Origin: Cellulomonas sp. KRMCY2
GTDB taxonomy: Bacteria; Actinomycetota; Actinomycetes; Actinomycetales; Cellulomonadaceae
DNA: 64,000 bases
Assembly (NCBI RefSeq): GCF_000526515.1
Contig: NZ_JAGF01000001.1
Coordinates: 62,001-126,000 of the forward strand
Direction of reading: 5' to 3'
Of this stretch, positions 44,019 to 53,011 are shown in pieces (position 1 is the first letter of the stretch; each line of letters starts with the position of its first letter). The position numbers and the translations under genes are program-made. Under the pieces are notes generated by a model. It did no database searches. It worked only from the letters and a program-made list of their open reading frames with translations, and had not been told where the DNA came from.

Positions 44019-44059
44019 ATGCGCTTAAGGTGCCCCTTAAGGGTCGCTTAAGCGCATAG
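44019..44059 (+). promoter_or_regulatory. triple CTTAAG operator cluster of the beta-glucan operon
   Basis: Three CTTAAG cores at 44024-44029, 44036-44041 and 44047-44052 are 12 and 11 bp apart, about one helix turn each. The middle core is a 10-bp palindrome CCCTTAAGGG, the third CGCTTAAGCG. The outer arms are a perfect 13-bp inverted repeat (44017-44029 CTATGCGCTTAAG and 44047-44059). The cluster lies 55 bp before the binding-protein start, and a TTGAGT at 44011 could be part of the covered promoter. LacI-family operators are palindromes of this size. Confidence 0.75.
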
Positions 44060-44114
44060 ATCGCTGGCGAGGACGGCCAACGGTGGTCGTCGTACTCAAC
44101 GGGGAGGACCAACC

Positions 44115-45374
44115 ATGAACAGAACCATGCGCATCGGCGGGGCCACGATCGCGATCGCCGCGCTCGGGCTCACGGGCTGTGGACGCGGGGACGCCGGCGA
44201 CGGCGGCGGCACCGAGGAGCCGGCCGCAGCCGTGAGCGAGGGCGCCGCGACCGGCAGCGTCGAGGTGTGGGCGATGGGGACCGAGGGCGAGAAGCTGGGC
44301 GACTTCGCCGCGGCCTTCGTCGCGGAGAACCCCGACGTGGAGATCAACGTCACGGCCATCCCCTGGGATGCTGCCCACGACAAGATCGCCACCGCGATCG
44401 CCGGCGGTCAGACGCCGGACGTCTCGATGATCGGCACCACCTGGATGGGCGAGTTCGCCGCGACCGGCGCGTTCGACCCCACACCCGATCTCATCGACAG
44501 CTCGCAGTTCTTCGAGGGCGCCTGGGGCAGCACCGACGTGGGTGGCACGCACTACGGCGTGCCGTGGTACGTCGAGACCCGCGTCCTGTACTACCGCACG
44601 GACCTCGTGCCCGAGCCGCCGACCGACTGGGACGGCCTGACGGCCATGGCGCAGGACATGCAGGCCGCCGGCGCCGAGTGGGGCATCAACCTGCAGCCCG
44701 GTCAGACCGGCGCCTGGCAGACCTTCATGCCGTTCGCCTGGCAGGCCGGCGCGCAGATGACCAACGAGGACGCCACCGAGTTCACGATCGACTCCCCCGA
44801 GTTCGTCGAGGCGCTCACGAAGTACCAGTCCTTCTTCACCGACGGCCTGGCACCCACCGAGCTGCCGCAGGGCTCGCTCGAGCCCGGCTTCATGGCCGGC
44901 ACCATCGGCTCCTTCGTCTCCGGCCCCTGGCACGTCGGCATCCTCGAGGAGACCGACCCGGCCGGGATGGCGAACGTCGGCCTCGCCCCGCTGCCTGCCG
45001 GAGCCAAGGAGGCGTCGTTCATCGGTGGCGCCAACCTCGCCGTCTTCAAGGACGCCGAGAACCGCGACGCGGCCTGGAAGTTCGTCGAGTGGCTGAGCCG
45101 GCCCGAGGTGCAGGTCGAGTGGTTCACGACAGTCACCGACCTGCCGTCGGTCGCCTCCGCGTGGGACGACCCGGCCATCGCCGACGACGAGTACCTCAGC
45201 GTGTTCGGCAAGCAGCTCGAGACAGCCGTCGCGCCGCCCTCGATCCCGACCTGGGAGGAGGTCGCGAGCGTGATCGACACCGAGCTGGAGCGGCTGACCA
45301 AGTCCGGCGCCGACCCGCAGGAGGTCGCCACCACCATCCAGGAGCAGGCAGCGGCCATCGGTACTGGTCTCTGA
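44115..45374 (+). CDS. ABC transporter sugar-binding lipoprotein
   Basis: The 419-residue cluster-B-type solute-binding protein has signal peptide and lipobox LGLTGC (C22), a Gly/Glu linker, then VEVWAMGTEGEKLGDFAAAF, IPWDAAHDKIATAIAGGQTP, DVSMIGTTWMGEFAATGAFD and the hinge GVPWYVETRVLYYRTDLV. Trp/Tyr-rich stretches suit sugar stacking. By context it should capture beta-1,2-gluco-oligosaccharides made by the secreted enzyme encoded downstream. It is the first gene of the operon, followed directly by two permeases. Confidence 0.92.
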   Translation: MNRTMRIGGATIAIAALGLTGCGRGDAGDGGGTEEPAAAVSEGAATGSVEVWAMGTEGEKLGDFAAAFVAENPDVEINVTAIPWDAAHDKIATAIAGGQTPDVSMIGTTWMGEFAATGAFDPTPDLIDSSQFFEGAWGSTDVGGTHYGVPWYVETRVLYYRTDLVPEPPTDWDGLTAMAQDMQAAGAEWGINLQPGQTGAWQTFMPFAWQAGAQMTNEDATEFTIDSPEFVEALTKYQSFFTDGLAPTELPQGSLEPGFMAGTIGSFVSGPWHVGILEETDPAGMANVGLAPLPAGAKEASFIGGANLAVFKDAENRDAAWKFVEWLSRPEVQVEWFTTVTDLPSVASAWDDPAIADDEYLSVFGKQLETAVAPPSIPTWEEVASVIDTELERLTKSGADPQEVATTIQEQAAAIGTGL

Positions 45375-45375
45375 G

Positions 45376-46389
45376 ATGTCCGCGGACACCGTCGTCCGGC
45401 CCGAGGCTGCTGCCCCGGGCCGGGCGGGGCCCCCGAAGACCCGCCGGCACGCTCCGCTCTACTGGCGCCACACCCGGGCGGCGTGGGGCTTCGCACTGCC
45501 CTTCGTGCTGCTCTTCACGGCGTTCACGGCGGGTCCGGTGCTCATGTCGCTCGCGATGGCCGTCACCGACCTCCGGAGCAAGGACCTGCGCAACCCGTTC
45601 GCGGTGAACTTCGTCGGCATGGAGAACTTCGTCGCGGTCTTCCAGGACCCGATCTTCCGCAAGGCCGCCGTGAACACCGCGTACTTCGTCCTGGTGGGCG
45701 TGCCGCTGACCCTCGGGCTCTCGCTCGGGATCGCCGTCGTGCTCAACTCGGGCATCACCCGCCTGAAGACCCTCTTCCGGGTCGGCTACTACATGCCCGT
45801 CGTGACCAGCATCGTCGCCGTCGCCGTCGTCTGGCGCTTCCTGCTGCACCCGGACAGCGGCCTCATCAACGAGGTGCTCCGCCTCGTCGGCATCGAGGGC
45901 CCCAACTGGCTCGGCAGCACCACCTGGGCCATGCCGTCGATGATCGCGATGGCGACCTGGCGGTCGATCGGCACGCTCATCATCATCTTCCTGGCCGGCC
46001 TGCAGGGCGTACCGACCTCGCTGCACGAGGCCGCCGCCCTCGACGGCGCAGGCGCCTGGCAGCGCTTCCGCTTCATCACGCTGCCGACCATGCGTCCGAC
46101 GCTGCTCTTCGGCGCCGTGATCACCGGCATCGGCTACGTGCAGTTCTTCGAGGAGCCCTTCGTCATGACGCAGGGCGGGCCGCTCAACAGCACGCTCTCC
46201 GTCGCGTTCCACACGTACAACCAGTTCGGCTTCGGCAACTACGGGTACGCGGCCGCGATGAGCTACGTGCTCTTCCTCGCCGTCGTCGTGCTGGCGCTCG
46301 TGCAGTTCCGACTGCTCGGTGACCGGGACACGCCCAAGCGCCGTCGACGCAAGCCGACGCCCGCCGCCAGTCAGGAGATCGGACGATGA
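45376..46389 (+). CDS. ABC sugar permease (MalF/UgpA type)
   Basis: The 337-residue membrane protein has six helices; N-terminal SADTVVRPEAAAPGRAG tail, then RAAWGFALPFVLLFTAFTAG, and the cytosolic EAA loop SLHEAAALDGAGAWQRFRFI for contact with an ATPase. It starts 1 nt after the binding-protein stop and overlaps the next permease by 4 nt (ATGA). No ATPase gene is present in the locus; a shared MsiK-type ATPase encoded elsewhere is expected, as is common in actinobacteria. Confidence 0.93.
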   Translation: MSADTVVRPEAAAPGRAGPPKTRRHAPLYWRHTRAAWGFALPFVLLFTAFTAGPVLMSLAMAVTDLRSKDLRNPFAVNFVGMENFVAVFQDPIFRKAAVNTAYFVLVGVPLTLGLSLGIAVVLNSGITRLKTLFRVGYYMPVVTSIVAVAVVWRFLLHPDSGLINEVLRLVGIEGPNWLGSTTWAMPSMIAMATWRSIGTLIIIFLAGLQGVPTSLHEAAALDGAGAWQRFRFITLPTMRPTLLFGAVITGIGYVQFFEEPFVMTQGGPLNSTLSVAFHTYNQFGFGNYGYAAAMSYVLFLAVVVLALVQFRLLGDRDTPKRRRRKPTPAASQEIGR

Positions 46390-47288
46390 GCACACACACC
46401 GACCACGTGTCCCTGCCCCCCGCCGAGCCGGCGGGCCCCCGGCAGCGCCGGACCAAGGAGCACCCTCTGGGTGAGGCGCGCCCGAACCTGTTCGCCTACC
46501 TGTTCCTCGGGCTCGGCCTGATCATCGTGATGAGCCCCTTCGTGTGGATGGCGCTCAGCTCGGTCAAGGGCGAGGGCGAGATCCGCCGGGTGCCCCCGAC
46601 CTGGTGGCCCGAGGCGCCGACGCTCGACAACTTCCGCGAGCTCTTCGACCGCCTCGACTTCCCGCAGTTCTTCACGAACTCGACCCTCGTGGCGGTCGTC
46701 GTGACGCTCGGCAACCTCGTGTTCTGCTCGATGCTCGGCTACGTCCTTGCCAAGTTCGACTTCGCGGGCAAGACGCTGCTCTTCCGGCTCGTGCTGGGCA
46801 CGCTGATGATCCCCGGGATGGTCACCCTGGTGCCGCTGTTCGTGCTCGTCGCGAACATGGGCCTGGTCAACACGTACGGGGGCCTCATCCTGCCGTTCCT
46901 GGCCGCCCCGTTCGGGGTGTTCCTCATGCGGCAGTTCTTCCTCGCCATGCCGGACGAGCTGATCGACGCCGCGCGCGTCGACGGTGCGAGCGAGGCCCGC
47001 ATCTTCGTCCAGGTCGTCATGCCCCTGGCCAAGCCCGCCCTGGCGACCCTCGCGATCCTCACCTTCCTGGGGTCGTGGAACAACTTCCTGTGGCCGCTGG
47101 TCGTGGCCACCACCGAGGACAAGTACACGCTGCCCGTGGCGCTGGCTCTCTACAGCACCGGGCAGAACCAGACCGACTACGGCCTGCTGCTCGCCGGTGC
47201 CGTGGTCGTCGTCGTACCCGTGCTCATCGTCTTCCTGCTCCTGCAGCGCTACTTCGTGCAGGGCGTCGCGATGACGGGCATCAAGTGA
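46386..47288 (+). CDS. ABC sugar permease (MalG/UgpE type)
   Basis: The 300-residue second permease has NLFAYLFLGLGLIIVMSPFV at the first helix, the EAA loop ELIDAARVDGASEARIFVQV and a C-terminal LLQRYFVQGVAMTGIK ending, which is the classical MalG-like end. Its stop overlaps the GH94 start (TGATG). Confidence 0.93.
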   Translation: MSTHTDHVSLPPAEPAGPRQRRTKEHPLGEARPNLFAYLFLGLGLIIVMSPFVWMALSSVKGEGEIRRVPPTWWPEAPTLDNFRELFDRLDFPQFFTNSTLVAVVVTLGNLVFCSMLGYVLAKFDFAGKTLLFRLVLGTLMIPGMVTLVPLFVLVANMGLVNTYGGLILPFLAAPFGVFLMRQFFLAMPDELIDAARVDGASEARIFVQVVMPLAKPALATLAILTFLGSWNNFLWPLVVATTEDKYTLPVALALYSTGQNQTDYGLLLAGAVVVVVPVLIVFLLLQRYFVQGVAMTGIK

Positions 47289-50200
47289 TGGCTGCGGCCG
47301 ACGGACCGCCGTGGGTGCTGCAGGGGGCAGCGGCGTCCCAGGGGGCAGGTGGTCTGCGTGCCGTCGTCGTCGACGGCGGAGCACTCGCGAGCCTCGGGAC
47401 GGCCGGGCTCGAGCTCGTCCAGCACGCGGCCTCGGCCTTCGAGCCCGGTCAGCTGCAGCTGTGGGTCCGCGACCGCGCCACCGCGCGCACCTGGCCGATG
47501 CTCGGGGCGGGCTCCGGCTCGCGGGTCGGGCCCCCGGACGGCCCGGGCGGCGCGCTCGTCGTGCACGGGCAGGCGGACGATGCCGACGGCCGGCTCGCCT
47601 GGCGGGCGACCCTGACCCTCAGCGCCGACCGGCCCGCGTGGGCGTGGCACGTCGAGGTCACCAACGAGGGGGCGGGTACGCGTGAGGTGGACCTCGTCCA
47701 CACGCACGACGTCGCCCTCGCCGCACCGGGTGCCCTGCGGGCCAACGAGCTCTACGTCAGCCAGTACCTCGACGTCACGCCGCTGCACGGCGAGGGGTTC
47801 GGCACGGCCCTGGCCGTGCGGCAGAACCTCGCTCAGGCCGGGCTGCACCCGTGGTGCGTCCTGGCCGCCGGCTCCCCGGTGGTCGCCTGGGCCAGCGACG
47901 CGCTCGACGTCCACGGCTGGTCCGCCCGGGCCGGCCGACCACCCGAAGGACTGGCGCAGGACCTCCCGTCCCGACGGCGCCAGCACGAGCACACCCTGGT
48001 CGCGCTGCAGACCGGTCGGGTCCACCTGCGTCCCGGTCAGTCGCTGCGGACGTCGTTCGCCGGGCTCCTGGTCGACGACCACCAGGCCGCGACGTCCGAC
48101 GCCGACCTGCCCCGGGTCGCCGAGGCGCTCGAGCTCGCCCGGGCGACAGCGCCCTGGCCCGAGTCCGGTGCGACCACGGGCGCGCCGCCGGTCGCCGGCA
48201 CGCCCGGCACGCCCGCACCGGCCGGAGGATACGACCGCGGCCGGGAGCTGCCGGTCCGACCGCTCACCGAGGACGAGCTGCACGACCGGTGGCCGGCTCC
48301 GTGGCGCGCGGTCGAGCGCGACGACGACGGCACGCTCCTGTCGTTCTTCACCGACGACGACCTGCACGTGGTCACCCGTGCCAAGGAGCTCGGCTCGCTC
48401 CGACCGCACGGCACGATCCTGCGCACGGGTGACACCGCCACCCCGGACCCGTGCGCGCTGACGGTCACCGCCTGGATGACCGGGTCGCCGTTGTCCTACC
48501 TGACCCGCGGGCACGCGTCGAACCATCCCGTGCTCACGACGGTCCGGGGCTACCTCGGGCTGCACCGCGCCTACGGCCTGCGCGTGCTCGTCGAGGTCGA
48601 CGGCGGCTGGCGGCTGCTCGACCTGCCGTCCGCCTTCGCGATGACGCCGGACTCGGCGCGGTGGGTCTACGCCGTCGAGCCCGACGGGAGCGACCCGGTC
48701 GGCGTGCTCGAGATCACCACCCACGCACCGGCGGACGACCACCGGATCGACCTGTCGGTACGGGTCACGTCGGGTCCCGCCCGGCGCATCCTGCTGGCCC
48801 TGCACCTGGCCGCCGCTGCCGACCCCCTGCCCGCCCCGCCGGACGCCGTCGGGGCCGAGCAGCGCGCGGACGGCGTCGTCGTGCGGCTGGACGCCGGTGG
48901 CGACGACCCCGGCCGCGAGCTCGTCCTGGAGTCGCAGGACGTCGAGACGCTCGGCGACGACCGGCTGCTGTTCGACGACGGCACCCGGCGCAGCTCCACG
49001 GTCGTCACGCTGGTCAGCCGGACCACGACGGCTGTCACCGCCCGGCTCCGGGTCGAGACGGCCGACGACGGCGCAGCGCTGCCGTCTGCCGGTCCCTACC
49101 ACTGCGCTCGGCGGGAACCGACCGGCCCGACCGTGGGCGCAGCCTGGTGGACCGACGTCACCCGGCTCCGGGTCACCGCCGGCGACGAGGTCGAGCCGCT
49201 CGCCGTGAGCCTGCCCTGGCTGGTCCACGACGCCTTCGTGCACTTCCTGGCCCCTCGGGGTCTCGAGCAGTTCACCGGTGGTGCCTGGGGCACCCGTGAC
49301 GTGGCCCAGGGTCCGCTCGAGCTGCTCCTGGCCCTCGACCGGCTGCCGGATGCCCGTGACCTGCTGCTCAGGCTGTTCGCGGCGCAGAACACCGACGGCA
49401 CCTGGCCGCAGGCGTTCGGCTTCCTGCCCGGCGACGAGCACTTCCGCCTCGAGCCACCGCACGGCGACGTCCTGCACTGGCCCGTCCTGGCCGTCGGCCG
49501 GTTCCTCCAGGCGGCCGGTGACGCCTCCCTGCTCGAGGAGCCCGTGCACTGGTACACCCCGGCCGGCGAGCCGGAGGTGCCTGTCTCGACCGTGCGCACC
49601 CACCTGGAGCGCGCGCTCGACCAGGCCCGCGCCGACGTCCTGCCCGGCACCCGGCTGGTGGCCTACGGCCACGGCGACTGGAACGACTCGCTGCAGCCCG
49701 CCGACCCCGCGATGGCCCGGACGATGACCAGCGCGTGGACCGTGACGCTGCACCACCAGGCGCTGCGCACGCTCGCTGACGGCCTGCAGACCGTCAGCGG
49801 CTACGGCGACCTCGTGGTCGAGCTGCGCGACGAGGCAGCCGGGATCGCCGCGGACCTGCACCGGTACCTCGTGGTCGACGGCGAGCTCGCCGGCTACGCC
49901 CAGCTCGACCGCCCGGACGCCGACCGGGAGGTCGCCGTCCGGCGCCTGCTCGTCCACCCCCGGGACACCGAGACCGGCCTGCGCCACGGGTCGCTGCAGA
50001 TGATCCACGCGCTCGGCGACGGCCTGTTCGACCCGGACCAGGCAGCGCACCACGTCGCCCTGGTGCGCGAGCACCTCATGGGGGTCGACGGCGTGCGGCT
50101 GTTCGACCGGCCACCGGCGTACCACGGCGGGACGATGCGGCACTTCCAGCGCGCGGAGACGGCGACCTTCGTGGGTCGCGAGATCGGCCTGATGTACGTC

Positions 50201-50773
50201 CACGCGCACCTGCGCTGGTGCGAGGCGATGGCGCACTGGGGCGACGCGGAGGCACTGTGGCTGGGGCTGCAGCAGGCGCTCGCCCCGGCCGCCGCCCAGG
50301 TGGTCCCCGGTGCTCGCCGCCGCCAGGCGAACGCCTACCCGTCCAGCTCCGACGCCGCAGTCCTGGACCGCGAGGACTTCGCCCTGCGGTACGACGAGGT
50401 GCTCACCGGGGCGACCGGTCTCGAGGGTGGCTGGCGCATCTACTCGTCCGGTCCGGGCGTGCTCCTGCGGATCATCACCCAGTCCCTGCTCGGGGTCCGG
50501 CGCCGCGGGACGACAGTCCTGCTCGACCCCGTCCTGCCGGCCCGCTTCGACGGCCTGACGGCTGACGTCCCGCTCGACGGCGGCGTGCTCCGGGTGCGCT
50601 ACCTGGTCGGGCACCGTGGGCACGGGCCGACCGAGGTGCGCCTGGCCGGCCGAGCCCTGCCCGCGACGCGGGCGGAGAACCCGTACCGCCCGGGCGGCCT
50701 CGTGGTCGACCTCGGCGACCTCGCCGAGGCGCTGCGCCCGGGTGGTCCCGAGCTGGAGGTCCACCTGCCGTGA
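47288..50773 (+). CDS. GH94 glycoside phosphorylase, probable 1,2-beta-oligoglucan phosphorylase
   Basis: The 1161-residue cytosolic enzyme has a beta-sandwich N-terminal half (LYVSQYLDVTPLHGEGF, LAQAGLHPWCVLAAGS) and an (alpha/alpha)6 catalytic half with FTGGAWGTRDVAQGPLELLL, DGTWPQAFGFLPGDEHFRLE and YGHGDWNDSLQPADP, where D797 is the expected proton donor (GH94 DWND motif). Length and layout match the 1,100-residue SOGP group (Listeria Lin1839 type) rather than cellobiose phosphorylases (about 800). It would split sophoro-oligosaccharides with phosphate to glucose 1-phosphate and a shorter chain. The neighbouring GH3, transporter and secreted glucanase support this. Confidence 0.82.
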   Translation: MAAADGPPWVLQGAAASQGAGGLRAVVVDGGALASLGTAGLELVQHAASAFEPGQLQLWVRDRATARTWPMLGAGSGSRVGPPDGPGGALVVHGQADDADGRLAWRATLTLSADRPAWAWHVEVTNEGAGTREVDLVHTHDVALAAPGALRANELYVSQYLDVTPLHGEGFGTALAVRQNLAQAGLHPWCVLAAGSPVVAWASDALDVHGWSARAGRPPEGLAQDLPSRRRQHEHTLVALQTGRVHLRPGQSLRTSFAGLLVDDHQAATSDADLPRVAEALELARATAPWPESGATTGAPPVAGTPGTPAPAGGYDRGRELPVRPLTEDELHDRWPAPWRAVERDDDGTLLSFFTDDDLHVVTRAKELGSLRPHGTILRTGDTATPDPCALTVTAWMTGSPLSYLTRGHASNHPVLTTVRGYLGLHRAYGLRVLVEVDGGWRLLDLPSAFAMTPDSARWVYAVEPDGSDPVGVLEITTHAPADDHRIDLSVRVTSGPARRILLALHLAAAADPLPAPPDAVGAEQRADGVVVRLDAGGDDPGRELVLESQDVETLGDDRLLFDDGTRRSSTVVTLVSRTTTAVTARLRVETADDGAALPSAGPYHCARREPTGPTVGAAWWTDVTRLRVTAGDEVEPLAVSLPWLVHDAFVHFLAPRGLEQFTGGAWGTRDVAQGPLELLLALDRLPDARDLLLRLFAAQNTDGTWPQAFGFLPGDEHFRLEPPHGDVLHWPVLAVGRFLQAAGDASLLEEPVHWYTPAGEPEVPVSTVRTHLERALDQARADVLPGTRLVAYGHGDWNDSLQPADPAMARTMTSAWTVTLHHQALRTLADGLQTVSGYGDLVVELRDEAAGIAADLHRYLVVDGELAGYAQLDRPDADREVAVRRLLVHPRDTETGLRHGSLQMIHALGDGLFDPDQAAHHVALVREHLMGVDGVRLFDRPPAYHGGTMRHFQRAETATFVGREIGLMYVHAHLRWCEAMAHWGDAEALWLGLQQALAPAAAQVVPGARRRQANAYPSSSDAAVLDREDFALRYDEVLTGATGLEGGWRIYSSGPGVLLRIITQSLLGVRRRGTTVLLDPVLPARFDGLTADVPLDGGVLRVRYLVGHRGHGPTEVRLAGRALPATRAENPYRPGGLVVDLGDLAEALRPGGPELEVHLP

Positions 50774-52968
50774 GCGACCGACAGTGGACGGCCGCCGACC
50801 GCCCGGTCGCCGAACGCGTCAGCGCGCTGCTCGGGGCGATGACCCTCGAGGAGAAGGTCGGCCAGCTGCACCAGGTCGTCAACCCGGACCCCGTGCGCGA
50901 CGCCACGGCCCTGGCCGCCGGTTCCTTCGGCTCCTGCATCGTGGCCAGCGGCGAGCACGCCGGCAACGTGCGGGATGCCGGCGCCCAGGCGCACGGCGTC
51001 AACGCGCTGCAGCGGGCCGCCGTCGAGACGTCGCGCCTGGGCATCCCGCTGCTGGTCGCGCGGGACGTGATCCACGGTCACCGGACGGTCTTCCCCATCC
51101 CGCTCGGGCAGGCGGCCTCGTTCGACGCGGACCTGGTCCGGCGGTGCGCGCGGGCCGCGGCACGCGAGGCCAGCGCGGACGGCGTGCGCTGGACGTTCGC
51201 CCCCATGGTCGACATCGCGCACGACCCGCGGTGGGGTCGGGTGGCCGAGAGCTGGGGCGAGGACCCGTGGCTGTCCGCACACCTGGGCGCGGCCGCCGTC
51301 GAGGGGTTCCAGGGTGGCCCTGGCGGGGCGGGGCTCGCCGAACCGGACAGCCTGGCCGCGTGCGCCAAGCACTACGTGGGCTACGGCCTCGTCCAGGGCG
51401 GCCGGGACTACGCCGAGGTCGACGTCGGCCTGTTGACCCTGCACAACCGCCACCTGCGCCCCTTCGCGGCAGCCGTCGACGCGGGTGTCGCCACGGTGAT
51501 GACCGCCTTCCACACGCTCGACGGGACGCCGATGACGGCGCACGCAGGGCTCGTGCGCGGGCACCTCAAGGCCGACCTCGGCTTCGCGGGCGTCGTGGTC
51601 AGCGACTGGGACGCCGTCGGGGAGCTCGTCCTGCACGGCGTCGCCGCGGACACCCGGGAGGCGGCCGCCCTCGCCCTCCTCGCCGGGGTCGACGTCGACA
51701 TGGTCACCGGGGCGTACCGGGCCCACCTGGCCGGACTGGTCCAGGACGGCCGGCTGACCCAGGGGCTCGTGGACGACGCCGTCGCTCGGGTGCTGACGGT
51801 CAAGCTCAGGCTCGGGCTCTTCGAGGACCCGTACACCGACCCGGCTCGTGCCGCGACCGTCCAGCTCACCCCCGACCACCGCGCTCTGGCACGCGAGGCG
51901 GCGGCCGGCGCGACGGTGCTGCTGCGCAACGACGGCGTGCTGCCGCTCGTCGTGGGCCCGGGCGGAGCACGCCACCTGCACGTGACCGGACCGCTCGCCA
52001 CGGCACGCGCCGAGCTGTTCGGCACCTGGACCCTCGACGGACGCCCCGAGGACGCCGTCACGATCGCCGACGCCGTGCGCGAACGCTTCGCCGGCGACGG
52101 GACGACGGTGACCGTCGACGACTGCCGCTTCCTCGACGAGACGCTCGTCGCGGCACGCGTCGCCGACGTCGTGGTGGCCTGCGTCGGCGAGCACCCGATG
52201 CGCAGCGGTGAGGCGAACTCGGTGACCTCGGTGGACCTGCCACCTGGCCAGCTCGAGGCCCTCGAGGCGCTCGCCCGGGTGAGTCGCCGCCTGGTCGTCG
52301 TGGTCCTGTCGGGGCGCCCGCTGGCCCTGGAGCGCCTCGAGCACGTCGGCGCGGCGCTCCTGCTCGTCTTCCACCCCGGTGTCGAGGGCGGCCACGGCAT
52401 CGTGGACGTGCTGGCCGGGGACGTGCCGCCGCGCGGCCGGCTGCCGGTGACGCTGCCACGGTCGACCGGACAGGTCCCCCTGCACCACGACCACCTGCCG
52501 ACCGGCCGGCCCCTCGACCCGGCCGGCCCGGTCGGGCGCTACCGCGACCACCGGGACACCCCGCTGCACCCGTTCGGCTTCGGGGCCGGCTACTCGGAGG
52601 TGACCTACGGCCCGGTCGGGCTCTCGTCGCCGACGCTCGCGCCAGGAGGAACCTTGCAGGTCAGCGCCCGGGTCGCGAACGTCGGGGCGCGACCGGTCGC
52701 CGAGACGACCCAGCTGTACGTGCACGACCTCGTGGCACGGGTCTCCCGACCGGTGAGCGAGCTGGTGGGCGTCCGACGGGTCGAGCTGGCCCCGGGCGAG
52801 GCCCAGGACGTCACGTTCGACCTCGACGCAGGAGATCTCGCCTACCTCGACGCGCACGGCCGGCCGTGCAGCGAGCCGGGGACCTTCACGATCCGGATCG
52901 CCCCGCACGCCGGCGGCGGCACCACCACCTCCTTCGAGCTGCTCGCGGGAGGTGCGGAGAGCACCTGA
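50770..52968 (+). CDS. GH3 beta-glucosidase
   Basis: The 732-residue intracellular enzyme has a TIM-barrel with DVIHGHRTVFPIPLGQAASF, AKHYVGYGLVQGGRDYAEVD and nucleophile GVVVSDWDAVGEL (D279), the C-terminal sandwich with PLALERLEHVGAALLLVFHP and GRLPVTLPRS, and a fibronectin-III-like end (TTQLYVHDLVARVSRPVSEL). It has no signal peptide. The start GTG 50770 overlaps the GH94 stop. The pairing GH94-GH3 mirrors the Listeria beta-1,2-oligoglucan genes; here it should release glucose from sophorose and short oligomers. Confidence 0.92.
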   Translation: MSDRQWTAADRPVAERVSALLGAMTLEEKVGQLHQVVNPDPVRDATALAAGSFGSCIVASGEHAGNVRDAGAQAHGVNALQRAAVETSRLGIPLLVARDVIHGHRTVFPIPLGQAASFDADLVRRCARAAAREASADGVRWTFAPMVDIAHDPRWGRVAESWGEDPWLSAHLGAAAVEGFQGGPGGAGLAEPDSLAACAKHYVGYGLVQGGRDYAEVDVGLLTLHNRHLRPFAAAVDAGVATVMTAFHTLDGTPMTAHAGLVRGHLKADLGFAGVVVSDWDAVGELVLHGVAADTREAAALALLAGVDVDMVTGAYRAHLAGLVQDGRLTQGLVDDAVARVLTVKLRLGLFEDPYTDPARAATVQLTPDHRALAREAAAGATVLLRNDGVLPLVVGPGGARHLHVTGPLATARAELFGTWTLDGRPEDAVTIADAVRERFAGDGTTVTVDDCRFLDETLVAARVADVVVACVGEHPMRSGEANSVTSVDLPPGQLEALEALARVSRRLVVVVLSGRPLALERLEHVGAALLLVFHPGVEGGHGIVDVLAGDVPPRGRLPVTLPRSTGQVPLHHDHLPTGRPLDPAGPVGRYRDHRDTPLHPFGFGAGYSEVTYGPVGLSSPTLAPGGTLQVSARVANVGARPVAETTQLYVHDLVARVSRPVSELVGVRRVELAPGEAQDVTFDLDAGDLAYLDAHGRPCSEPGTFTIRIAPHAGGGTTTSFELLAGGAEST

Positions 52969-53011
52969 CACGGACCGATCGACCGATGACGTTCGACGAA
53001 GGGACACCCCC

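Noticed and set aside
47249-50764. 1171-residue minus-strand open frame opposite the GH94 gene
   Set aside because: It is the antisense frame of the GH94 gene; no domain or ribosome site, and the plus strand encodes a recognisable enzyme in a coupled operon.
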